From the NCBI RefSeq assembly GCF_014168535.1, contig NZ_CP060007.1, positions 62,001 through 126,000 of the forward strand: a stretch of DNA of 64,000 nt, given 5' to 3'. A program made the position numbers and the translations under genes. How positions within the stretch are numbered: position 1 is the first letter of the stretch; each line of letters begins with the position of its first letter. Below, one piece after another: positions 26,469-35,309 of the stretch. Origin of the DNA: Lacibacter sediminis. Lineage in GTDB: Bacteria; Bacteroidota; Bacteroidia; Chitinophagales; Chitinophagaceae. The notes beneath the pieces were generated by a model. That model ran no database searches. It was not told where the DNA came from and was given only the letters and a program-made list of their open reading frames with translations.

Positions 26469-27143
26469 TTATTTAAACAACTCATCTACCCTTTTCAATT
26501 GATACCCTTTTTGCTTGAGTGTATTGATGAGTGATGATAAGCGAGTATAAAACTTATCGGTTCGTCGTGGATCGGTGCCTATGTGCAGCAATAATAAAAA
26601 TCCATTCAGTCCTGCAGGTTTTGATTGCTCGTGATTAAAAATAGATTGATAGATGGTTTCACTGTTTTGATAATTCGGCAACTCGGGCCATGTATAATCT
26701 GCAGCTGATCTTGTACCAGGCGAATAATTGATGAGTTGTAACCCCATTTCTTTCGTCCATGCAGCAATTGAATCGTTGTACCACTCATAGGGCGGCAAAA
26801 AGAATGTTGCATTTGTTTTGTTGATACCAAACCGTTTCATTTCCGTATAATTCTGCAAAAGATCTTTTTTGAATTGCTGTTTTGAAATAAGCAAACTATC
26901 CCGTTTGTTCCAATCGGCGTACAGTAAATGTTTATCTGAATGTGCGCCCAGGTAATGCCCCTCTTTCTTCAACTGCTGAATAAGTGATTGAAAGTTTTTG
27001 TTGCGATAGAAACCTCCTGTAAAGAAAAACGACGCTTTTACATTTTGTTGTTTCAATGTTTGCAGGATAGTCGTTCCCCCATCTGCAAATTCATGGCCGG
27101 TGAATACAAGTGCCAACTCTTTCTTTGTTGTATCGCCACGCAC
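26469..27143 (-). CDS. polysaccharide deacetylase (NodB-like) domain, -1 frame to the GH9 gene
   Basis: 224 residues if started at GTG (27143). NodB motifs are visible: LVFTGHEFADGG (motif 1, with His where the usual first Asp lies), GAHSDKH (HSxxH zinc motif), FFLPPYEWYN (motif 3) and LLLLHIGTD (motif 5). The frame stays open upstream through GGFRYDRGAIVRGD and past the GH9 stop codon, but contains no ATG and no other good start, and the GTG form has no signal peptide for an enzyme that should act outside the cytoplasm. A -1 frameshift at the end of GH9 would join it to that exported protein (865 residues in total). See the frameshift entry. Confidence 0.75.
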   Translation of the reverse strand: MRGDTTKKELALVFTGHEFADGGTTILQTLKQQNVKASFFFTGGFYRNKNFQSLIQQLKKEGHYLGAHSDKHLLYADWNKRDSLLISKQQFKKDLLQNYTEMKRFGINKTNATFFLPPYEWYNDSIAAWTKEMGLQLINYSPGTRSAADYTWPELPNYQNSETIYQSIFNHEQSKPAGLNGFLLLLHIGTDPRRTDKFYTRLSSLINTLKQKGYQLKRVDELFK

Positions 27144-27167
27144 AATAGCCCCACGATCGTACCGGAA

Positions 27168-27212
27168 GCCTCCTGCGGAGGCGTTTACTTTTTTGGCTTC
27201 GCTTGCGCCTCC
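27168..27212 (-). promoter_or_regulatory. candidate programmed -1 ribosomal frameshift site (dnaX-like)
   Basis: On the minus strand: GGAGG (27212-27208), 13 bases, the slippery heptamer A AAA AAG (27194-27188) in the correct phase of the GH9 frame (CCA AAA AAG TAA), a 5-base spacer that includes the stop, then the hairpin GCCTCC-GCA-GGAGGC (27182-27168). A slip of -1 enters exactly the open deacetylase frame. The three elements have the order and near-identical spacing of the E. coli dnaX signal. In some Bacteroidota the anti-Shine-Dalgarno is sequestered, so the GGAGG may matter less. A lost A in the homopolymer is the main alternative. Confidence 0.55.
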
Positions 27213-29065
27213 ATCGCTGCCAATAGATAGATGAGTGATGCAGTTCCATCCATCGTTGGTTCGTTGCTGCTGTAATCACCATAATCATCATGATAAACTG
27301 CTAACTCACTTTGGAATGCTTCGTATTCATCGGGCTGGTATAATTTCAAACCAATCAAATTGTTAAAGATGTTGGTATAAACCGGTCCGTCTATCAAACC
27401 CCCATCGATCGGATAATTTTTGAGATGTGTAAAAGCACTGTGTGGATCAACCGGCGTATCTCCCCAACCTGGCAAACCATACACCATACTTGTGCCCCAT
27501 GGATTGCAACCAAAGAGCCAATCGATATTTGCCTGCTCAAGTTCTGCAAATTCCTGATCGTTGGTTAACTGCCGGTACCAATAACATTGCATGGCAAAAC
27601 TTACCGTGAGATTATTACTGCACCAGATAAATGGCACGCCACGATAAAATGCATTTTGACTTGCTTTATTCCAAACCCGATCAATGCCTTCTTTGTAAAA
27701 TGAAATAAGCGTATCAGTATTAAACCAGAAATTATCAATGTATTCTTTATAGTAGCCTTTAACAGGTCCGTTCTTTTTTGTTTGTAATTGTTTAATGAGT
27801 TCATAATGGCCGATGTTAACGAAAGGATACCATTGATAATGATGGGCAGTGTCTGCGCCAAGCCAGGGTGTGATCTTCTCTTTCTTTGCATAATTGATTC
27901 CAAGCCCAAAGTGATATCCATTGTCGCTCGACTTTGTTGAGCTGATCAACATTTCATGAATGGCTGAACAGGCAAGCTCCATATCATCTACCCAATTATC
28001 TTCGGCATAGATATAGGGTGCTTTTACAGAAGCAGTTTGCGTAACACCCGGTTTCTTTTTTGCAAATGTATAAGCTTCAAACGCCTTGTCGTAATAACCT
28101 TTTCTTTTATCGGCGTTTCTAAAAACACTGTCTTTTAAATACAACGTATGTGCCAACGCAAAAACACTTGCAAACTTCGCAGCAGTTGAGCTGGTGCCTT
28201 GGGTGTTGTTCAAAAACTTTCCACGCTGTTGTCTTTCGCCATCAATAAAATAAACAGGTCGCTCAAATCCTCTTCCATACTGGCTATCCATTTTGGGAAT
28301 ACGCATGCTGATATGATCCCTGTCATCCCCCAACTGGTTAAACATCCAATCATCACGAGGATGCATTTTCAACAACCAATCCAATCCCCATTTTGCTTCA
28401 TCTAATACATCAGGCAGATTGTTTTTTCCATCTAACCCATTGGCCAGTTTTTCATCAGTAAACACGTTTGGGAAATCACGATATGCCATCAGCAGATGAT
28501 AGGTTGCATTGGCGCTTGTGGTAGAGTATTGCAGATAATCACTTGCATCGTGCCAGCCACCACTTACATCAATAAACGTACTGTCCGGCAAACCTGCAGT
28601 TGCTCCATATAAGGTATAACCATCCTGTGTATGACAGCTGTCTTTCAAAAAAGGATTAAAACCACTGCGTTGTTGCCGCATATAACGTAAACAGAAATCA
28701 GCAGTTCCTTTATAAACATCATCACCAATTGTAAATACAGGAGATCTGGTATTCCCTGTTTTCAAATAATACTCCCCTGTTTTTTTAAATGCAGAAAAAT
28801 TTAAACGATGTGTTTGTTGAAATGGTCCGTAAGCGCCAAAGTTTTTTCCTGCAGTTCCTGTATATACAACTTTGTGATTGCCTGCATCAACCAATTCCCA
28901 ATTACTGATTCCTTTCTCTCCTTTGCTGCACCAAACAGCAACCTTGGTTCCATTGGGCAAATAACCGAGTTGGTTAATGCGTATCCATGCTGCTTCGGTT
29001 TCAGGTTTATTTTGAAATGCAACAAATGCAAGGACGATAAAGGCAATTGAAACAAAGGTCTTCAT
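27185..29065 (-). CDS. glycoside hydrolase family 9 (endoglucanase-like)
   Basis: 626 residues. Signal peptide MKTFVSIAFIVLAFVAF, N-terminal Ig-like CelD_N domain (IRINQLGYLPNGTKVAVW, about 28-115), then the (alpha/alpha)6 GH9 catalytic domain. SGGWHDASDYLQY (about 165) carries the two Asp that activate water; the C-terminal YSSNEPTMDGTASLIY holds the acid Glu; NPWGTSMVYGLPGWGDTPVDPH is the conserved His-containing loop. Family members cut beta-1,4-glucans. The reading frame ends PKK-TAA at a slippery A AAA AAG, after which a deacetylase domain lies in the -1 frame. Divergent from the FAH-family gene. Confidence 0.92.
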   Translation of the reverse strand: MKTFVSIAFIVLAFVAFQNKPETEAAWIRINQLGYLPNGTKVAVWCSKGEKGISNWELVDAGNHKVVYTGTAGKNFGAYGPFQQTHRLNFSAFKKTGEYYLKTGNTRSPVFTIGDDVYKGTADFCLRYMRQQRSGFNPFLKDSCHTQDGYTLYGATAGLPDSTFIDVSGGWHDASDYLQYSTTSANATYHLLMAYRDFPNVFTDEKLANGLDGKNNLPDVLDEAKWGLDWLLKMHPRDDWMFNQLGDDRDHISMRIPKMDSQYGRGFERPVYFIDGERQQRGKFLNNTQGTSSTAAKFASVFALAHTLYLKDSVFRNADKRKGYYDKAFEAYTFAKKKPGVTQTASVKAPYIYAEDNWVDDMELACSAIHEMLISSTKSSDNGYHFGLGINYAKKEKITPWLGADTAHHYQWYPFVNIGHYELIKQLQTKKNGPVKGYYKEYIDNFWFNTDTLISFYKEGIDRVWNKASQNAFYRGVPFIWCSNNLTVSFAMQCYWYRQLTNDQEFAELEQANIDWLFGCNPWGTSMVYGLPGWGDTPVDPHSAFTHLKNYPIDGGLIDGPVYTNIFNNLIGLKLYQPDEYEAFQSELAVYHDDYGDYSSNEPTMDGTASLIYLLAAMEAQAKPKK

Positions 29066-29104
29066 AGAATTAAGGTAACAAATTTTCTGTGCTGGTGATT
29101 TCTC

Positions 29105-29112
29105 TACCTTTG
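29105..29112 (+). promoter_or_regulatory. predicted -7 element of the FAH-family operon
   Basis: TACCTTTG matches TAnnTTTG exactly and lies 34 bp before the ATG at 29147. The -33 region is weak (ATTTTCTG), so the call rests on one element. Confidence 0.45.
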
Positions 29113-29146
29113 GCCTCTCTATTTTATGCGTTAAAAATATTGCTAT

Positions 29147-30154
29147 ATGAAATTGATCTCTTACTTAAAAGACGAACACGAACAGCTAGCTGCTTTACAC
29201 AACGGGAATGTCTATGATATGGACACATTGCATCCTGATCTGCCAACAAGCATAAATATGTTTTTGCAATACTGGGATGAATACCTCGAGCTTGCCCAGG
29301 CGAGTTTAAAAGCGGTACAGGAAGGTCGACTGATGCCCGGTAATGTTATTCCTGTTGAACAGGTGCAGTTATTGGCACCAGTGCCGATGCCTCCGAGTTG
29401 CAGGGATGGTTATGCATTTCGTCAGCATGTGGAAGCTGCAAGAAGAAACCGGAAGGTGGACATGATTGCCGAGTTCGATCAGTACCCGATCTTTTATTTT
29501 ACGAATCATCATAGCATACAAGGTCCTGGTGATGTGCGTTGCATGCCCGATCATTTTGAAAAACTTGACTTTGAATTGGAGGTAGCGATTGTGATATGCA
29601 AGCATGGACGAAACATCCGTGCAGAAGAAGCGGATGAATATATTGGCGGTTTGATGATCATGAACGATATGAGTGCACGTCGTTTGCAGATGGAAGAAAT
29701 GCTGCTGAATCTTGGTCCGGCGAAGGGAAAGGACTTTTCAACGGTGATTGGCCCATGGTTGGTAACGTTAGATGAACTGCAGGAGTATATCGTACCGGCA
29801 AAAGAAAATCATGTTGGTCTTAACTGGAATTTGAATATGAAATGCTGGGTGAACGGCAAACAGGTTAGCGCAGGTAATGTGGCTGATATGGATTGGACGT
29901 TTGCAGAGATCATTGAACGTGCCAGTTACGGTGTTGACCTTTATCCAGGTGATGTCATTGGCAGCGGTACTGTTGGTACAGGTTGTTTCTTGGAACTCAA
30001 CGGAACGGGCAAACTCAACGATCCGAATTATCCAGAACAATGGTTAAAGGAAGGAGATGTAGTGGAAATGGAAATTGATGGATTAGGAAGATTGAGTAAT
30101 ACGATGGTGAGAGAGGAGGATGATTTTTCGATATTGGCTAAGAAGAAGATTTAG
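29147..30154 (+). CDS. fumarylacetoacetate hydrolase family protein
   Basis: 335 residues, the size of two-domain FAH-family enzymes. The metal-binding Glu/Glu/Asp set appears in KLDFELEVAIVICK (ExE, about 145-150) and MIMNDMSARRLQ (Asp, about 180); GVDLYPGDVIGSGTVGTGCFLELNG is the typical substrate-pocket stretch. Members cleave C-C bonds of fumarylacetoacetate, acylpyruvates or related diketo acids. Co-directional membrane protein and flavin reductase genes follow, which would fit aromatic compound catabolism (inference). Confidence 0.9.
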   Translation: MKLISYLKDEHEQLAALHNGNVYDMDTLHPDLPTSINMFLQYWDEYLELAQASLKAVQEGRLMPGNVIPVEQVQLLAPVPMPPSCRDGYAFRQHVEAARRNRKVDMIAEFDQYPIFYFTNHHSIQGPGDVRCMPDHFEKLDFELEVAIVICKHGRNIRAEEADEYIGGLMIMNDMSARRLQMEEMLLNLGPAKGKDFSTVIGPWLVTLDELQEYIVPAKENHVGLNWNLNMKCWVNGKQVSAGNVADMDWTFAEIIERASYGVDLYPGDVIGSGTVGTGCFLELNGTGKLNDPNYPEQWLKEGDVVEMEIDGLGRLSNTMVREEDDFSILAKKKI

Positions 30155-30179
30155 CCGCTAAGGCTCTAAGGCGCAAAGA

Positions 30180-30647
30180 ATGAAGGAACGACTTAATTGG
30201 TGGTGGTTTTTCTTTTGTGTATGCATCGTTTTGCCTGCACTGCAATTTATTTTCTTAAAAGAATCCTTACCTGTGGTGCTTTTCCCTTTTATACAGGATA
30301 AGTTTATAAATGGATTGTATCCTTTTCTTGCAAGCGGTGCCTCCGTTGTTCTATTATTACTAATTGTGCTTTTTTTAAAATCGATTTCAAAGTACATCAG
30401 AGAAGACAAAAACTATAAGCTGGTATACATCATCAGCGGAGTGGTATTTGCTCTTTTCTATTTGAACCAATTCGTAAGTTTTTTTAGAGAAGCGTTTGAT
30501 GGTGCCCCAAGACGATATTCTAATTTTTCTAAAGGTAATCTTGATGAAGGAGCGATTTACCTGTCAATTATTATGTCGCTGGAGTTGGCAATTTTCATCA
30601 CATTTTTTGTAATTAATTTTTCAAGACTTTCAAAACATAAATCATGA
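30180..30647 (+). CDS. hypothetical four-helix membrane protein
   Basis: 155 residues with hydrophobic segments at WWWFFFCVCIVLPALQFIFL, FLASGASVVLLLLIVLFL, LVYIISGVVFALFYLNQFV and LSIIMSLELAIFITFFVIN. No family recognised and no conserved polar motif within the membrane. It starts 25 bp after the FAH-family gene and its TGA overlaps the ATG of the flavin reductase gene by four bases (ATGA), so it is translationally coupled to it. Confidence 0.7.
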   Translation: MKERLNWWWFFFCVCIVLPALQFIFLKESLPVVLFPFIQDKFINGLYPFLASGASVVLLLLIVLFLKSISKYIREDKNYKLVYIISGVVFALFYLNQFVSFFREAFDGAPRRYSNFSKGNLDEGAIYLSIIMSLELAIFITFFVINFSRLSKHKS

Positions 30648-31528
30648 TAATTGATTTGCAACAGCTTTCTCCCATGCAAAAACAACAGTGGTTGCAACAC
30701 GCTGTAGCTCCCCGACCTGTTTGTTTTGCATCAACCATCGATAAAGAAGGAAACATCAACCTGAGCCCATTTAGTTTTTTCAATCTCTTTTCCTCTAATC
30801 CACCGATTGTTGTGTTTTCGCCTGCACGAAGAGTGAGAGACAATACCACGAAGCATACATTGGAAAATGTATTGGAAGTGCCGGAAGTAGTTATCAATAT
30901 TGTGGATTATGATATGGTGCAGCAGGTGAGTTTGGCAAGCTGCGAATTTCCAAAAGGAACAAATGAGTTTATCAAAGCCGGGTTTACACAAGAAGCAGCA
31001 ACGGTTGTGCAACCACCGATGGTGAAAGAAAGTAAAGTGAAGATGGAATGCAAAGTGGTTGAAGTAAAACCATTGGGCAGCGAAGGAGGTGCAGGTAACT
31101 TAGTGATCTGTGAAGTGCTGCGGATGCATGTAGATGAACGTATTCTTAATGCAGAAGGTACCATGATCGACCAGCGCAAGCTGCATCATATTGCACGGCT
31201 GGGCGGCGATTGGTATTGCAAAGTAGACGAGAACAGTTTGTTTCATGTAGCCAAACCAAATACACAACTAGGCATAGGTATTGATGCATTACCGGAGTCG
31301 ATCCGCAACAGTAGTATTTTAACCGGCAACAATCTCGGTCAATTAGCCAATGTGCATGAATACCCGGTGGTAGACGCAACATTTGAAGACGAACGTTTGA
31401 AAAACATCATTCAATATTTTTCGATTAATCCTGATGAGATGGACCAGGAGTTGCACAGGTATGCAAAGGAACTGCTGGATGCAGGAAAAGTGAGTGAAGC
31501 CTGGCAAATACTGTTGGCCGATAGTTAA
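30644..31528 (+). CDS. flavin reductase family protein (FMN-binding split barrel)
   Basis: 294 residues. The flavin reductase-like domain is shown by VAPRPVCFASTIDKEGNIN (about 25-45), LSPFSFFNLFSSNPPIVVFSP (FMN-contacting loop) and DNTTKHTLENV, with a C-terminal helical part (DALPESIRNSSILTGNNLGQLANV). Family members reduce FMN for partner monooxygenases or act as FMN-binding proteins. Its start overlaps the stop of the membrane protein gene, and its own stop directly abuts the stop codon of the convergent LytTR gene without any gap. Confidence 0.88.
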   Translation: MIIDLQQLSPMQKQQWLQHAVAPRPVCFASTIDKEGNINLSPFSFFNLFSSNPPIVVFSPARRVRDNTTKHTLENVLEVPEVVINIVDYDMVQQVSLASCEFPKGTNEFIKAGFTQEAATVVQPPMVKESKVKMECKVVEVKPLGSEGGAGNLVICEVLRMHVDERILNAEGTMIDQRKLHHIARLGGDWYCKVDENSLFHVAKPNTQLGIGIDALPESIRNSSILTGNNLGQLANVHEYPVVDATFEDERLKNIIQYFSINPDEMDQELHRYAKELLDAGKVSEAWQILLADS

Positions 31529-32275
31529 TTATTTCAATCCCAAACGATCCATCAGCGCTTCTTTTTTTGATTTAGATACAGTTAGCTGTTCGCCGGTATT
31601 CAGTTTTACATAACCGCCATCTGTGCGAATAAAGTGGCTGACGAATTTGAGATTCACTACTGTTGAATGATGAATGCGTTGAAAGAGATCTGTGGGTAAC
31701 AGCTCTTCAATATCTCCCAGCGTTTTTGAAACCAGGATAAACTTTTTATTGTCGAGATAAACTTTCGTGTAAGCACCTTCGGCATGACAGTAAATAATAT
31801 GACTTACTTCTGCAAACTCATAACCGTCTTTATTAGGTAAGGCGATCCGCTGTTCGTTATACGGTTGTTTGATATTACGTAGAAGGTTCTCAATATTTGC
31901 ACTACCCGACTGTTCGTTCATTTTCAGTTCCACTTTTCGTACAGCTTCTTTTAAGTCTCCGGAGTCAACAGGCTTTAAGAGGTAATCAACCGCACTTATG
32001 CGAAATGCTTTTGCAGCAAACTGATCATGTGCGGTTGTAAATATGATGTGAAAACTGATCTGATCAATAAGTTCTAGCATTTCAAACCCATTCATCCACG
32101 GCATTTCAATATCTAAAAAAATAAGATCAGGTTTTTCTTTTTTGATCATCATCATTCCTTCTTTTGCAGAGCTGCAAGCAGCAAGCACTTCAACGGAAGG
32201 ACAATTCTTTTCCAGATCATTCAGCAAAGCACGAATGCAATGTTGTTCATCATCAATAATTATTGCACGAATCAT
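31529..32275 (-). CDS. LytTR-family response regulator
   Basis: 248 residues from MIRAIIIDDEQHCIRALLND; the longer frame to 32365 has an implausible N terminus. A receiver domain (acidic pocket Asp8/Asp9, phospho-acceptor Asp55 in LIFLDIEMPW, Lys in YLLKPVDS) is followed by a LytTR DNA-binding domain (about 145-245: EVSHIIYCHAEGAYTKVYL, IHHSTVVNLKFVSHF, GEQLTVSKSKKEAL). It is the partner of the histidine kinase gene upstream, with 109 bp between them, and most likely regulates its own targets as a dimer. Confidence 0.93.
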   Translation of the reverse strand: MIRAIIIDDEQHCIRALLNDLEKNCPSVEVLAACSSAKEGMMMIKKEKPDLIFLDIEMPWMNGFEMLELIDQISFHIIFTTAHDQFAAKAFRISAVDYLLKPVDSGDLKEAVRKVELKMNEQSGSANIENLLRNIKQPYNEQRIALPNKDGYEFAEVSHIIYCHAEGAYTKVYLDNKKFILVSKTLGDIEELLPTDLFQRIHHSTVVNLKFVSHFIRTDGGYVKLNTGEQLTVSKSKKEALMDRLGLK

Positions 32276-32384
32276 AGAATAAATATGATTGAAGGTACAT
32301 TTATAAAAAAATAGGTTGATCGATCTATGTTTTAACCAATGGCTGTTTCCGATTGATGAAAACACCCATTGATAAAGTATTCTG

Positions 32385-33569
32385 TTACACTTCAGCAGGA
32401 AGTGAAATAACTACTCTTGTTCCTGCAGCATACCCCCTCTCATCTTTTTTATCAATGAAAGTGATTTGCGCATTTCTTTCTCTCAATGAGTTATCCAGTT
32501 CGAGCCTCGTCTGTGTAAGGTTTAAACCTTTGCTGTTATGGGTAACATGCATTTTTGCTTTATTGTCGAGTGATGCTTCTCGTCCTATTCCATCATCATC
32601 AATACAGATCTCCAGTACTTCTTTGTTGGGTGTAATGTTTACACGAACAGTTCCTCCATTGCCCTTAGGTACAATACCATGCCAGATAGCATTTTCAATA
32701 AATGGTTGAATGATAAGTGCCGGTATTTGTATTGATTTCAAATCAACAGATTCGTCAACGTTCATACTGTAAGAAAACTTACTGTCAAACCGCATAGCCT
32801 CTAACTGAAGATAAAGTCTGCAGGTTTCTATTTCATCGTACAGGCTGATCTCTTTTTTATCTGCATTTTGAAATAAGGTGCGGATGAGTTTTGAAAAAGT
32901 TGTAAGGTAGGTAACAGACTTGTCCTGGTATCCGTCCTGGATAAGTGATTTGATGGAATTAAGACAGTTGAAAATAAAATGCGGATTCATTTGTGCACGC
33001 AAGGCCCTTGCTTCAAGTTCAATCATCTGCACTTTGTATTCAATTTTCTGTTGCTCTTCGGTTCTTACCCTGTTTACGTAGTGGTATAAAAAATAAATGA
33101 GCACCCATCCGGAAAAAGTGAGCATTACCGGAAACAGGTTAAAAAAGTATGCTCTTAAAAAAGAGGAATTACGTCCGGTACTGTCAGCATCAATTTGCCA
33201 TATTCCAAGACGAATCATGATTGTCATCCATAAATATGTTCCAAGAAAGGAAAACAGGATCGCAATGGCAGGCAAAATAAGCACCTGTGCAGCAAACGTT
33301 TTTTTGAGGATACCAAGCCGCAATATCACGAGTTTGATGAGGTGGGAAAAAATAATACCAAAAATGAAAATGGATACGGCAAACGGAATAAACTCATAGG
33401 TATCACGATAAATGATGCTGTTAAATAGAAATGCAATGATGGTAAAACCACCCCAGCCCAGTAACTGGCATTTCCAGTAAAGCCGGTTATTTGTAATAGC
33501 CTTGCTCACTTCACCCATACGAAAGAGTTTTGATATAAAGGAGTAAGTCAAGGTGGCAAATATGTTCAT
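32385..33569 (-). CDS. LytS/YehU-type sensor histidine kinase
   Basis: 394 residues. Four or five hydrophobic segments (LLGWGGFTIIAFLFNSIIY to TFSGWVLIYFLYHYV, about 30-150) are followed by a coiled linker, the His_kinase domain ARALRAQMNPHFIFNCLNSIK (phospho-His about 197) and an HATPase_c domain with IIQPFIENAIWHGI (N box) and CIDDDGIGR (G1 box). An ATG at 33518 (MGEVSKAITNNRLYW) is an alternative start. It lies upstream of and in line with the LytTR regulator gene; no periplasmic sensor domain is visible, so the signal is unknown. Confidence 0.92.
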   Translation of the reverse strand: MNIFATLTYSFISKLFRMGEVSKAITNNRLYWKCQLLGWGGFTIIAFLFNSIIYRDTYEFIPFAVSIFIFGIIFSHLIKLVILRLGILKKTFAAQVLILPAIAILFSFLGTYLWMTIMIRLGIWQIDADSTGRNSSFLRAYFFNLFPVMLTFSGWVLIYFLYHYVNRVRTEEQQKIEYKVQMIELEARALRAQMNPHFIFNCLNSIKSLIQDGYQDKSVTYLTTFSKLIRTLFQNADKKEISLYDEIETCRLYLQLEAMRFDSKFSYSMNVDESVDLKSIQIPALIIQPFIENAIWHGIVPKGNGGTVRVNITPNKEVLEICIDDDGIGREASLDNKAKMHVTHNSKGLNLTQTRLELDNSLRERNAQITFIDKKDERGYAAGTRVVISLPAEV

Positions 33570-33855
33570 TAAGTACAGGTTCAGACTTAAGGAGGCCGAT
33601 CATTCCGTTGAAAGGAATATTGAGTCTCTTCACTACAATTTACAAATTCCTTTTCCGAAAGGCAATTGCATTTGGCAGTTGGCGCATTTCAGTTGGTAGT
33701 TGGCAAGCTGCTGAGAAAACATGTGTGCAGAGTTCCCCTGAAACCAGATACCATATACCACGAAAGTAGTATAAACCGAACCCGCCTAACCATCAACGGG
33801 CTGTTGTAATGCCTTGTTTATGGTAATACCTTGTTGTTAACTTAAACCATCTGTT

Positions 33856-34344
33856 ATGAAACTCTTTTCTTTAATTCTATTCATATTCATTTACAGTAAG
33901 GCCAATACACAGGATTCTCCCCACCCTGTTTATAAAGTCATCGTTGAAACAAAACAAGGTAACCGGTTCAAAGGAATTCTTGTAGCTGTAAACGACAGCT
34001 CATTGTTTTCGTTCCCAGGTAACTGGCGTGAATTAAAACGGAAAAAGGCATACAAACCTGTTCAATTTAGCTACAGCAATATTTTGCAGATGCATCTGAA
34101 ACGCAAAGGAAGGATAAGACGTGGCATGACAACCGGAGGTACTGCCGGCGGGTTGCTTGCTTTAAAAATGAATAGTGGCAAAAAGGGCAATCAGAATATT
34201 TCATACAGCACGGCAATTGCGGTAACCGGCGGCACAATAGCCGGCGGAGTTATGGCAGCTAAATTTAACGATCGCATCTTCATAAATGGAAACAGAAATC
34301 TGTTCCAACATTTTGCAAAAAATATAGGTCCATACCTTAAATAA
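33856..34344 (+). CDS. exported hypothetical protein, paralogue of the gene at 36428
   Basis: 162 residues with a signal peptide (MKLFSLILFIFIYSKANTQ). The N-terminal part YKVIVETKQGNRFKGILVAV and PVQFSYSNILQMHLK resembles a small beta barrel, and a glycine-rich hydrophobic stretch (GGTAGGLLAL, AVTGGTIAGGVMAA) and a C-terminal FINGNRNLFQHFAKN follow. The same order (VKVITKGGKIIHGQLQYV, PYSDIISIRYK, VINGDKNRFAKFK) is found in the protein at 36428, so the two are paralogues flanking the cluster. First of five co-directional small exported proteins. Function unknown. Confidence 0.7.
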   Translation: MKLFSLILFIFIYSKANTQDSPHPVYKVIVETKQGNRFKGILVAVNDSSLFSFPGNWRELKRKKAYKPVQFSYSNILQMHLKRKGRIRRGMTTGGTAGGLLALKMNSGKKGNQNISYSTAIAVTGGTIAGGVMAAKFNDRIFINGNRNLFQHFAKNIGPYLK

Positions 34345-34397
34345 AACAGAAGTAGGCAAAGCATCATTCTCTCTTTACATTACTAAAACTACTTTAT

Positions 34398-35270
34398 ATG
34401 AAACCGGGATTTATAACACTTGTTATGTTGTGCTTCTTTTTATTACTGCATACTGTTGCATTTACGCAGCATACAGCGGATAAGAAACGACTTAATTTTT
34501 ATATTTCTGTTCGCACTAAGAAAATTGATCCTGCTTCTCAAAGCACTCAATTGCAGGCAAGGTGGCAATACCTGTTCCGCAAGAAGGAATTCTATTGCAT
34601 GTTTGTAGGATCATCAGAGGAAATGACAAGGCGGATCAAAAAAGTGTTAAGTGAAAAAAATGCAATGATTGGAAATATTTGGTTTGACAGTCATGGTCAT
34701 TTCAGCAGAAGAAAAGCGTTGTTTGAAATCGGGAAAGATGAATTCAATGCTGAAACCATTAAAGACAGTAACCATACAGCATCCCTGCGTGAGCTTGCTG
34801 CTTATTGTGATGATAACACAGTTGTTGCCATAGGATCCTGTTATGGAGGTGCTACTTATACATTGCCTGCTATTGAAAATTTCCCTGAACAACGTATGAA
34901 CGGCGATACACTCATGATCAATCTTGGCCGGCTCCTCAGCAATGCAACAGTATTTGGTTGCGAAAGTTTTGTAATGACCCGGCCGGGCTTGTTTTACTCC
35001 GGTTATTCCATGGCCGGAAACCCCGGTCGTAAGAAATTTAAAGACCCGATTTACCAACCCGTGTGGGAACAGTTGGGCAACTGGAATTGCTATAACGGAA
35101 AAACAGGACAGTTTTACAGAGTTAATACTGTTTCACTAAGACGTAACGGTACTATTTACACAAAAGGAGAAAACTATCTGAATCTTGCAAAAAAAAGAGA
35201 CCGGACGATCAGGAAAATAAGCTCGTTTAAAAAGGGCAATTACAATATCGCCTATTTGTATCAGCAGTAA
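34398..35270 (+). CDS. exported caspase-like (clan CD-like) protein
   Basis: 290 residues with a signal peptide (ending VAFTQ). Two conserved-looking motifs are spaced as in clan CD cysteine peptidases and CHAT/DUF4347 proteins: NIWFDSHGHFS (His at about 98-100) and TVVAIGSCYGGATY (Cys about 149), separated by ~50 residues. A third stretch SNATVFGCESFVM precedes GLFYSGYSMAGNPGRK. This supports a His-Cys dyad fold, but I cannot assign a named family and the activity is inference. It sits in a run of small exported proteins and would act in the periplasm or outside the cell. Confidence 0.65.
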   Translation: MKPGFITLVMLCFFLLLHTVAFTQHTADKKRLNFYISVRTKKIDPASQSTQLQARWQYLFRKKEFYCMFVGSSEEMTRRIKKVLSEKNAMIGNIWFDSHGHFSRRKALFEIGKDEFNAETIKDSNHTASLRELAAYCDDNTVVAIGSCYGGATYTLPAIENFPEQRMNGDTLMINLGRLLSNATVFGCESFVMTRPGLFYSGYSMAGNPGRKKFKDPIYQPVWEQLGNWNCYNGKTGQFYRVNTVSLRRNGTIYTKGENYLNLAKKRDRTIRKISSFKKGNYNIAYLYQQ

Positions 35271-35309
35271 AATTCCTTTACCTAAACCATCAACTTAAAA
35301 TACAGCAAA

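Noticed and set aside
27091..27291. Third-frame open frame across the GH9/deacetylase junction
   Set aside because: Composition and sequence (Arg/Trp-rich) look like a shadow of the GH9 3' end.
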